NCBI RefSeq assembly: GCF_035917975.1 | Contig: NZ_CP109130.1 | Coordinates: 6,262,001-6,326,000 of the forward strand | DNA from: Streptosporangium sp. NBC_01756 | GTDB taxonomy: Bacteria > Actinomycetota > Actinomycetes > Streptosporangiales > Streptosporangiaceae | Direction: 5' to 3' | Length of the DNA: 64,000 nt | In this document: in pieces, positions 17,858-24,916 of the stretch | How positions within the stretch are numbered: position 1 is the first letter of the stretch | How the letters are laid out: each line of letters begins with the position of its first letter | Program-made: the position numbers and the translations under genes | The notes under the pieces: model-generated | The model's input: the letters and a program-made list of their open reading frames with translations, nothing else | What the model was told of the DNA's origin: nothing | Databases searched by the model: none

Positions 17858-18154
17858 CGGCCATCTTCTGTGGCAATGATCCGTCTTTACGGATAGGACT
17901 TTATCGGATTTTGGTATTCGACGGTGAACGTCTGTTCGGGTACCGGGCAGAAGGAACGGGGTCAATTTGGTGATCTTGCGGCGATGGCGCCTCGATGCCA
18001 CCCCGGTGCCGATGTCCTGGAACCAGGATCGAGGAGGCCGGCGGTTCGATCGCGCGAGTGGTCCGAGGGCCGGGTGCGACGGTGTTCCGCACACGACCTT
18101 GCGGCCGGTTGCGCTTCTTCCGGGACAGCGTGGCCGGAGGTGTCGGGCCGGGGG

Positions 18155-19507
18155 TCACTTGGGCGGGATTGTCCACGTCACGGTACGTGTCAACGCTCCG
18201 TGCGTATTGTAGGACCTGGCCCATCCCAGGGTTTCGAAACGTCCGTTCTCGTCGTCGGGCTTGCCCGTCGCGATGTCGGCTGCGCCTCGGTTGAAGTTGT
18301 ACCTGTCTTCGGCGTGAACGGTGATCTTCATAGTCGCCTGATCGCCCTCGACCTTGACGTCGGCACTGCCCCAGATTGTGTGCGAGCCGATTGTCTTCTG
18401 CCAGTTCTCCGTACTGGAGTCCCCACCGGTCGGCGCTCCCGTCATCTGGAATTCGCGACGGCCGCTCTCCTTGTAGAGACGCTCGGCCTCAAGTTGCGCA
18501 TCCATGACCGCAGAGTCGACGGAATTACGGATCATGTCGTCTTCCTTGTACGCCCTCTCGTAGTCGACCTCGAAATCAGTGCCGGAGCCCTCCATGTAGT
18601 GCTCGTATGCGGCGAGCCCATCCTTCAGATCGTCCCGCTTCAGCTGGCCGCCCCGCATCATCGCCCGCCACTTGTACCAGCTCTCGTAGTCGCCCAGAGA
18701 CGGCTTCTCGTTGGAGTCATAGGGGAAATCATGGTCGTAGCCGAGGTTGGGCGTCTGGGAGGGGCCGAGGTGGTATCTCCCTGTTTTTTGATCACCTTTC
18801 GGGCGATCCAGTGGGGGAGGTGAGTGCTGATCCGGTTTTTCTTTCATCAAGGCCTGGTAGCCTCCGGCGCCCGCCAGCATGGTCGTACGTCCGGCCACCC
18901 TGCCGAAGCGTGAGGCTTTCGCGGCGGTTGCGAAGGTGGGGGCTTTGGCGCCGAGCAGGCGGCGCAGGCGGGTCTCCACGGCGCGGATCAGTTTTTGGCC
19001 GAAGTATCGTTCGAGTTTGTGGCGCAGGGTCGCCATGGCTTTCCTGGCGAAGAGGCGCAGGGCCGCGATGAAGCTCCGGGCCTGGAGTGCGGCGAGGCCG
19101 CCGGAGATCAGGGCCGTGGTCATGGCCCAGGCGACGGCGAGCAGGGCGTAGGTCGCGAGGAGTTTCAGCAGGAGCTTGACGACTGTGATGACCTTGGCGA
19201 ACAGGTTGTGGCCGTCGGCCAGGGCGTGCAGGGAGGTCGCGAGGTTCTGTAGGTGGCCGGTCTGCTGGTCGTCGCCTTGGTAGTCGGTCCAGTGGTCGTT
19301 GAGCTCGTCGATGTGGTCGCCGGAGTTCTTCGCGCTGGCGTGTGCGACGGCGCCGTTGGCCGTGGGGTTCACCTCGCCCTCGAGGGCGGTGGCGCAGGCG
19401 TGGAGGGCTGCCCCGCACGCGTGGAGGTGGTCTTCGTCTTCCTTGGGCCATTCCACGCCGAGCAGGCCGAACGAGGCCTTCAGCTCAGCCGGGAGGGTCA
19501 CTGCCAT
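18155..19507 (-). CDS. CpnT-N-like (WXG100-like domain) secreted protein, paralogue B
   Basis: A 450-residue protein with the same layout as its neighbour: a WXG100-like helical N-domain (1-105), a hydrophobic stretch (106-141), a basic helical region to 197, a linker, and a C-terminal domain. The C-domain motifs are WYKWRAMMRGG, VHAEDRYNFN, GRFETLGWARSYNTHG and TRTVTWTIPPK. The linker differs completely (DRPKGDQKTGRYHLGP), and a short IATGKPDD insertion follows the DRYNFN motif. The complete ESX-like gene ends 4 bp upstream, so they are probably co-transcribed and co-secreted. I cannot name the C-domain activity. No separate immunity gene is evident nearby. Confidence 0.7.
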   Translation of the reverse strand: MAVTLPAELKASFGLLGVEWPKEDEDHLHACGAALHACATALEGEVNPTANGAVAHASAKNSGDHIDELNDHWTDYQGDDQQTGHLQNLATSLHALADGHNLFAKVITVVKLLLKLLATYALLAVAWAMTTALISGGLAALQARSFIAALRLFARKAMATLRHKLERYFGQKLIRAVETRLRRLLGAKAPTFATAAKASRFGRVAGRTTMLAGAGGYQALMKEKPDQHSPPPLDRPKGDQKTGRYHLGPSQTPNLGYDHDFPYDSNEKPSLGDYESWYKWRAMMRGGQLKRDDLKDGLAAYEHYMEGSGTDFEVDYERAYKEDDMIRNSVDSAVMDAQLEAERLYKESGRREFQMTGAPTGGDSSTENWQKTIGSHTIWGSADVKVEGDQATMKITVHAEDRYNFNRGAADIATGKPDDENGRFETLGWARSYNTHGALTRTVTWTIPPK

Positions 19508-19511
19508 CGCG

Positions 19512-19841
19512 TCAGGCCGTACGGGGGGTGTTTGCCGGGACGATGGCCTGGACGGTGTCCTGGACGTCGAGCTCGTTCACGCGCATGTTGTGCGCCATCA
19601 TCTGGACGCCTTCCCCGGTCAGGTGGAGGTTGCCGTGAAGCTGTCCACAGGCCTGATGGAGCAGTTCGGTGAGCTGGTCCATGGCCTGGCCGGTGGCGCT
19701 GCCGCCCCATGCCGTTCCCCCGGTGCCGTGGACGACCGCGAGCAGGTTGCCGGTGTGCCGCTGAAACAGGGCGGCGGTGTCCAGCAGGTGCCGTCCCGCC
19801 TCGTTCAGCGATGTGTGGTCGAACCGGAGTTCCGCACTCAC
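19512..19841 (-). CDS. ESX-like small helical protein (WXG100-size), partner of paralogue B
   Basis: A 109-residue protein starting at GTG, with AGGAG 7 bp upstream. It is mainly helical, lacks a signal peptide and has the size and spacing of an ESX/WXG100 substrate. A central Gly-rich turn (GTGGTAWGGSATG, residues about 40-52) provides the W-x-G motif as AWGG between two helices. Typically such proteins pair with the N-domain of a larger effector and direct it to the type VII machine. It ends 4 bp before the start of the toxin-like gene at 19507, which supports co-translation. The C-terminal end (DTVQAIVPANTPRTA) may carry the export signal. No ESX secretion genes are in the window. Confidence 0.7.
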   Translation of the reverse strand: MSAELRFDHTSLNEAGRHLLDTAALFQRHTGNLLAVVHGTGGTAWGGSATGQAMDQLTELLHQACGQLHGNLHLTGEGVQMMAHNMRVNELDVQDTVQAIVPANTPRTA

Positions 19842-20202
19842 TGTCCATCTCCTGCGGCAATGATCCATCTTTACGGATGGGACTTTATCGGACCTTGGTA
19901 TTCGGCGGTATGTATTCAGATCGAGCTCGTCCGGAATGTGATCGCTGTACGGGACGCCGCCGGGTGTGACATGTCGGGCCGTCGCCGTTTCCTCTCGTCC
20001 GCCGTGGTGATCGCGCTCACTGCGACCGCCCTGCGGATCGCCGACGTCGACCGTCCGGGATCGCGGCTGTCCGGTCGTGTCCTGGCTCGATGGTGAGCCT
20101 GTATCCGGATGCCGGATGCCGGCGACGGCAAGAATGGTGATCTTGCGGACGATGCCTTTTGATGTAACCCTGTACCGATATCTGGAACCAAGGAAGGCAC
20201 TC
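19842..20202. other. Divergent promoter region of the ESX-like and split-nuclease genes
   Basis: A 361-bp gap between the minus-strand ESX gene and the plus-strand gene at 20203. The block TTTACGGATGGGACTTTATCGG (split as TTTACGGAT near 19869 and GGACTTTATCGG near 19880) is conserved in copy A near 17890, so it is likely part of the ESX promoter. No coding frame was credible. Confidence 0.4.
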
Positions 20203-21234
20203 ATGGCCCGGGAACCTGACGGCCGGACGAGGCCCGCACCGATCAGCAGCTCCGACCTGTGGGATCTGAGGTCTGATCCGGCACGGCTGGAGATGCTCGC
20301 CGGCACCTGGCGGAGTCTGGGGGCCAAGGCGGGCGCCGCGGAGGGCAGGGTCAACACCGCCGCGCAGAACGTGTTCTCCAACGAACACTGGACGGGCGAG
20401 ACCGCCGACGCGTTCAACGACTACCGCAAGAAGCTGACCGCCGATGTCGAGCTGTTCGGCAAGTGGGCGACCAACATCGCCGACACGCTCGACATCACGG
20501 CCACCACGCTGCGCGTGCAGCAAGGACTCCTCGACGAGGAGCGCCGGAAACTCAGCGCGGTGCCGGTGACCACGGATCTCGCGGGTGTGACCTTCCGCCC
20601 GAAGGACGCCGAGCAGTCGAGCCTGGTCAGCGGGGCGATCTCCGCGGCGACGGAGATCCGCACACGGGTGGACGGGGTGCTTGAGGAGAAGCGGCAGGAC
20701 CTCACGTTCTTCCAGGAGCAGTTCGACCTGATAGCCAAGCAGTGGAAGCCCCGTACGGTGCGCCTGCTGAATCTCAACGTCGGCCAGGGGGCCGGCAACT
20801 CTCCGGGCGACTCCGTCGGCACGGACTCCGGCGGGGACATCTCCAGGATCGCGCAGGTGGTCGCCGACCAGGACGCGGACATCGCCACCGTGCAGGAGGT
20901 CTTCAAGCACGACATGTTCGACCTCGAGGAGGAGCTCGAAAGCCGCACCGGGGACAACTGGGACGTCAAGTTCGAAGAGGCGAGCAAGAAGTACCACGCC
21001 AGCGACGACTGGCCCATCCTCGGGGACGTCATCAACGCGCCGTTCGGCAATGCCGTGCTCGTCCGCGAAGGCGACGTCATCGAGGGCACGGGGGACAGCG
21101 AGCGGATCAAGCTCGACGTCGACGGCGGAGACATCACCCTTCCGGCCAACACGCCGGGGGCGGGCGACACGAAGATCGACGACGGCGAGGGACGGTCCGC
21201 GGCCATGGCGGAGGTCAACATCAGGCCGAGGTGA
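20203..21234 (+). CDS. WXG-type secreted protein carrying the N-terminal half of an EEP-family nuclease
   Basis: A 343-residue protein; the ATG has GGAAGG 5 bp upstream. Residues 18-120 are an ESX-like helical hairpin with the WTG motif at 63-65 (NEHWTGETADAF). Residues 150-182 are a helical linker. From 184 on the sequence is the first half of an endonuclease/exonuclease/phosphatase fold: TVRLLNLNVGQG with the metal-site Asn192, DADIATVQEV with the catalytic Glu232, and GNAVLVR (282-288). It ends after the strand GRSAAMAEVNI with only three more residues. The second half of the fold, with the catalytic His, Asp-Asn and Asp-His motifs, is absent. That half is encoded by the convergent gene ending 4 bp away. 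Alone it should be inactive. Confidence 0.75.
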   Translation: MAREPDGRTRPAPISSSDLWDLRSDPARLEMLAGTWRSLGAKAGAAEGRVNTAAQNVFSNEHWTGETADAFNDYRKKLTADVELFGKWATNIADTLDITATTLRVQQGLLDEERRKLSAVPVTTDLAGVTFRPKDAEQSSLVSGAISAATEIRTRVDGVLEEKRQDLTFFQEQFDLIAKQWKPRTVRLLNLNVGQGAGNSPGDSVGTDSGGDISRIAQVVADQDADIATVQEVFKHDMFDLEEELESRTGDNWDVKFEEASKKYHASDDWPILGDVINAPFGNAVLVREGDVIEGTGDSERIKLDVDGGDITLPANTPGAGDTKIDDGEGRSAAMAEVNIRPR

Positions 21235-21238
21235 GCGG

Positions 21239-21982
21239 CTACCAGTTCGGGATCTCCACGTCGACCTGCTGGCCGTCGTGGTCGGAGGTGGCCCCGTCCA
21301 CCAGGACGGGCTGCCCGTTCATGGTGAGGCCCGGTGAGCCGGTCACGTGGTCGATGCGGGTGCCCGAGGGTGAGGTGCCGACGACCTTCCCGTCCTCGTT
21401 GGCCGCGCCCGAGTAGACCGTGTAGCCCTCTTCCTTGAGGTCGTGGATGGCATCGGCGGAGGAGGTGTTCTTCGGGTTGTCGCCGTTGTTCGTCACGATG
21501 TTGAGGTCGGCGCCCAGCAGCGACGGGCCGCGGTTCATGGCATCGTGGAGCTTGTCGATCTGACCGGTCCGCACGAAGTCGTCGTATTTGTGCAGGCCAT
21601 GACTGTGCACGTGGGCGCTGTAGACGTCGAAGCCCTTGGCGGCGCCGGCGAAGAGACGGTCGGCGATATCGTCGTCCAGCTCCCTGAAAGCGGTGACGAC
21701 CTTGCGGAGCCGTCCCTGGTCCGCGTCGAGCACTCCGATGAGGATCTCCGCCAGGCCGTCGGCCGCCGCCTGCAGATCCGCGTGCGCGGACCCCGCCGCA
21801 GTGGCCTTGCCGGTGTTGCCGAACGCGTTGGAGCCGGGCACGCTCGGCACCGGCACGTAGGTGACGGCTCCGGGGCCTCCCGCAAGGGCGGTGCGGCCCT
21901 GCTCCACGGCCTTGCGGGCCTCGTCCACCTGGTCGGCCAGCTCGCTGACCGCGCTGAACTTCATGCTTGGCTCGACGTCCAT
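21239..21982 (-). CDS. ESX-like protein carrying the C-terminal half of an EEP-family nuclease
   Basis: A 247-residue protein from the ATG at 21982 (MDVEPSMKFS); an in-frame ATG at 22027 would add 15 residues, and neither start has an ideal ribosome site. Residues 1-112 are an ESX/WXG100-size helical domain (helices around 8-33 and 65-110, with a Gly/Pro-rich turn). The rest is the second half of an EEP nuclease: FDVYSAHVHS with His124, SLLGADLNIV with Asp159 and Asn161, GTRIDHVTG with Asp211, and ATSDHDGQQVDVEI with Asp234-His235. The N-terminal Asn and Glu motifs are missing and lie in the convergent gene at 20203. The two proteins together carry every motif once. Confidence 0.75.
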   Translation of the reverse strand: MDVEPSMKFSAVSELADQVDEARKAVEQGRTALAGGPGAVTYVPVPSVPGSNAFGNTGKATAAGSAHADLQAAADGLAEILIGVLDADQGRLRKVVTAFRELDDDIADRLFAGAAKGFDVYSAHVHSHGLHKYDDFVRTGQIDKLHDAMNRGPSLLGADLNIVTNNGDNPKNTSSADAIHDLKEEGYTVYSGAANEDGKVVGTSPSGTRIDHVTGSPGLTMNGQPVLVDGATSDHDGQQVDVEIPNW

Positions 21983-22130
21983 GGTCGCCGAGCCTAGCCC
22001 TGTCTCAGCGGCCTCATCAAGGGACATCCCCTCCAAAGGATCTTGTTTCACGAAGGGGTTCTTCGGGCGGCGCGGTCGAGAGGCAGGTGGCCGGCGGTCC
22101 GCGGCCGGAACGCGGGTGTAGCGTTTCCGG

Positions 22131-23390
22131 ATGACCGTGCTGCTCCCCGGTGTCGCGCTCACCGACCACGTCTTCACCGTCCCCCTCGACCACGCCGATC
22201 CCGGCGGCCGGACGATGGAGGTCTTCGCGCGCGAGGCGGTGGACCCGGCCAAGCAGGACCGGGAGCTGCCGTGGCTGCTCTTCCTGCAAGGCGGCCCCGG
22301 AGACAAGTCGCCGAGGCCGAAGGCGGCCGACGGCTGGCTGGGGCACGCGCTCAGGACGCACCGGGTGCTCCTGCTCGACCAGCGGGGAACCGGCCGGAGC
22401 ACCCCCGTCACCGCCGGGACGCCGACCGATACGGACGCGGAACTGGCCGCCTACCTCCGGCACTTCCGCGCCGACTCGATCGTGGCCGACGCCGAGCTGA
22501 TCCGGCGCGAGCTCTGCGGCGACCGGCCCTGGGAGACGCTCGGTCAGAGCTACGGCGGGTTCATCACGCTGACCTATCTGTCCCGGGCCGCCGAAGGGCT
22601 CAGGGCCTGCTACGTGACGGGTGGCCTGCCGGGGCTGGACGCCTCCGCCGACGAGGTCTACTCCCGCACCTACCCCCGGGTCCGCGGCAAGGTGGACCGC
22701 TACTTCGCCCGCTATCCCGGTGACGACGCCCGTCTGAACGCGGTGGCCGAGCGGCTGCGCCGCGAGGAGACCCCGCTGCCCGACGGCGACACGCTGACCG
22801 TCCGGCGCCTGCAGACGCTGGGCCGGTGCCTGGGTATGAGCGACGGCGCGGAGTATCTGCACTGGCTGCTGGAGACCGCCTGGAGCGGGGAGCGACTCTC
22901 CGACCTGTTCCTGTACGAGGTCATGATGGCCACCGGATTCGTCGGCAACCCGCTCTATGCGGTGCTGCACGAGTCGATCTACGCCCAGGGCGGGCCCACC
23001 GGGTGGGCCGCCGACCGGCTGCTGCCCGAGGAGTTCGACCCCGACGCGGACCCGCTGCTCCCCGTCGGGGAGATGATCTACCCCTGGATGTTCGACGAGA
23101 TCGCGGCCCTGCGCCCCTTCAAGGGCGCCGCCGAGATCCTCGCCGCCGATGACACCTGGCCCGACCTCTACGACCCGGTACGGCTGGCCGCCAACCGGGT
23201 CCCGGTCGCCGCCGCCGTCTACTACGACGACATGTACGTCGACGAGGACCTGTCCACCCGGACCGCGCGCACGGTCGGCAACGTGCGGACCTGGGTGACC
23301 AACGAGTGGGAGCACGACGGCGTCCGCGTCTCCGGCGGGCAGGTGCTGGCCCGCCTGATGGACACGGTCGGCGGGGCGCACGGCTCCTGA
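22131..23390 (+). CDS. Peptidase S33 family alpha/beta hydrolase (proline iminopeptidase-like)
   Basis: A 419-residue cytoplasmic enzyme with no signal peptide. The oxyanion region reads FLQGGPGDKSPRP (QGGP in place of the usual HGGP). LLDQRGTGRS follows, and the nucleophile elbow is GQSYGGF with Ser140. The C-terminal third supplies a candidate Asp (YYDDMYVDEDLS) and His (EWEHDGVRVSG). This pattern and length fit S33 prolyl or tripeptidyl aminopeptidases, which remove N-terminal residues, often proline, from peptides. It stands alone: the upstream gene is divergent and the downstream gene is convergent, 41 bp away. Exact specificity is uncertain. Confidence 0.88.
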   Translation: MTVLLPGVALTDHVFTVPLDHADPGGRTMEVFAREAVDPAKQDRELPWLLFLQGGPGDKSPRPKAADGWLGHALRTHRVLLLDQRGTGRSTPVTAGTPTDTDAELAAYLRHFRADSIVADAELIRRELCGDRPWETLGQSYGGFITLTYLSRAAEGLRACYVTGGLPGLDASADEVYSRTYPRVRGKVDRYFARYPGDDARLNAVAERLRREETPLPDGDTLTVRRLQTLGRCLGMSDGAEYLHWLLETAWSGERLSDLFLYEVMMATGFVGNPLYAVLHESIYAQGGPTGWAADRLLPEEFDPDADPLLPVGEMIYPWMFDEIAALRPFKGAAEILAADDTWPDLYDPVRLAANRVPVAAAVYYDDMYVDEDLSTRTARTVGNVRTWVTNEWEHDGVRVSGGQVLARLMDTVGGAHGS

Positions 23391-23431
23391 ACGCCCCCGC
23401 TCCTACCCGGATGATCGGACGTGGGGGTGGT

Positions 23432-24916
23432 TCAGGGGGCGGGGATCTCGGTCAGCGGCAGCCGTACCTGGAAGCGGGTGTCGCCGGGCGCCGACTCCAC
23501 GCGCAGGTCGCCGCCGTGCCGGCCGGCGACGATGCGGAAGGAGATGTCCAGGCCCAGGCCGGTGCCCTCACCGACGGCCTTCGTGGTGAAGAACGGTTCG
23601 AAGATCCGCTCGCGTAGCTGCTCGGGGACGCCGGGACCGGTGTCGCAGATCTCGATCAGAGCCGTGGTGTCGTGTTCCAGGCGGGTGCGGACGGTCAGTA
23701 TGCCGGTGCCCTCCATCGCGTCCAGCGCGTTGTGGATCAGGTTGGTCCACACCTGGTTGAGCTCTCCGGCGTAGCCGGGGATCGGCGGCAGCTCGGGGTC
23801 GTAGTCGGTGGCCAGGCTGATCCCGGGCGGGATCTTGCCCCGGAACATGGTGAGCGTGCTGTCCAGCAGCTCCCGGACGTCCACCGTCTGGTACGGCGCG
23901 CGGTCCATCTGGGAGTACTGCTTGGCGGAGGCGAGCAGCGAGGAGATCCGCTCGGTCGCGTCGGTCACCTCGTTCAGCATCTGGTTGATCTCGATGGCCG
24001 CGGCGAGCCAGTGCGTGGCCCCGGACAGGTGCTCCTCGCCGACGGCCTCGCGGACCTTCTCCATCCCGGTGGCCGTGAACCCGGCGGCCACCAGCGGCGG
24101 CGCGAGCTCCCAGCCGTCGTCCACCCCGGCCTCCTCCAACGCGTCGCCCAGCTCGTCCTCGGCGTCGGAGATCTCCAGCGGGGACCGCGAGGGCAGGGCC
24201 GCGGTCTTGTCCGTGCAGCCCTCCTGCAGATCGATCAGCGCGCGCAGCTGTCCGGCCGAGATGCCGTCCTCGGCCAGCGCGGCGAGCTGCCGTCGGGCCG
24301 TCCGGATCTTGTCCCGCAGCTCGCCCACGGCCCGTACGGCGGACGCGGCCGGATTGTTCAGCTCGTGGGTGAGCCCCGCGGTGATCGTGCCGAGCGCGGT
24401 CAGCCGCTGCCGCCGGTCGATGAGCTCACGCTGGGCCAGCCCGCCGAGCCGCACCCCGTCGAGCAGGTGCACCGCCATCGGGAACCACTCGCCGACCATC
24501 ATCCCGTACTTCTTGGCGGGGAGCACGAAGAGCCGCGAGGGCTTGGTCGCGCGCAGCGAGTGGCCGTAGGTCTCCGGGGCGCGGTCGCCCAGGTACGCGG
24601 AGGTCGCCCCGGCGTAGACCCCGCGCTGGGCGGTGGGGCTCATGGCGACCGGCCCGGAGGGGGTCTCGGTGATCATGACGATCTCACCGTCGATGAGCAC
24701 GAAGAAGCACGCGGCCGGGTCGCCCTGGCGCAGGATCAGCTCGCCCGCGTCGAAGTCGCGCTCCTCGCCGTGGGCGGCCAGCCATTCCAGCTGCCCCTCG
24801 TCGAGCTTCTCGAAGAGGAACAGCTCACGAAGAACATCCGTACTGATCACACGGCCTCCTCCGTCTCTCGGGGTCCAGGCGCGGTGCCCGGCGGGGCGCC
24901 GGCTCGGCTCGGTCAT
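23432..24916 (-). CDS. Histidine kinase with N-terminal cyclic-nucleotide-binding-type domain
   Basis: A 494-residue soluble kinase. Residues 25-140 are a cNMP-binding-like domain (FLFEKLDEGQLEWLAAHG, then LILRQGDPAACFFVLIDGEI). The H-box is GTITAGLTHELNNPA with His184. The N-box (VWTNLIHNALDAMEG), G1 (DTGPGVPEQL), F-box (EPFFTTKAVG) and G2 (GTGLGLDIS) follow in order. No transmembrane segment is present, so it senses a cytoplasmic signal. Its ATG overlaps the TGA of the receiver/thioredoxin-reductase gene (ATGA at 24913-24916). The two are therefore translationally coupled and almost certainly form one two-component pair. The ligand of the cNMP-type domain is unknown. Confidence 0.92.
   Translation of the reverse strand: MTEPSRRPAGHRAWTPRDGGGRVISTDVLRELFLFEKLDEGQLEWLAAHGEERDFDAGELILRQGDPAACFFVLIDGEIVMITETPSGPVAMSPTAQRGVYAGATSAYLGDRAPETYGHSLRATKPSRLFVLPAKKYGMMVGEWFPMAVHLLDGVRLGGLAQRELIDRRQRLTALGTITAGLTHELNNPAASAVRAVGELRDKIRTARRQLAALAEDGISAGQLRALIDLQEGCTDKTAALPSRSPLEISDAEDELGDALEEAGVDDGWELAPPLVAAGFTATGMEKVREAVGEEHLSGATHWLAAAIEINQMLNEVTDATERISSLLASAKQYSQMDRAPYQTVDVRELLDSTLTMFRGKIPPGISLATDYDPELPPIPGYAGELNQVWTNLIHNALDAMEGTGILTVRTRLEHDTTALIEICDTGPGVPEQLRERIFEPFFTTKAVGEGTGLGLDISFRIVAGRHGGDLRVESAPGDTRFQVRLPLTEIPAP

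Larger units (their letters stand above)
16236..18017. repeat. Tandem duplication unit, copy A
   Basis: This block matches 18063-20194 along its length. It covers the 3' flank, the toxin-like gene, a broken ESX-like gene, the promoter area (a shared CTTTACGGAT segment) and a trace of the leader upstream of 20203. Within it, 17069-17683 is identical to 18916-19530 over about 615 bp by eye, while the rest has diverged. Boundaries are approximate. Confidence 0.8.
18063..20194. repeat. Tandem duplication unit, copy B
   Basis: This is the counterpart of copy A at 16236-18017. It is longer mainly because its ESX-like gene is intact and its right end includes the region leading to the plus-strand gene at 20203. 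Its right end (GGTGATCTTGCGG and TGGAACCA motifs near 20140-20190) matches the right end of copy A. Boundaries are approximate. Confidence 0.75.
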
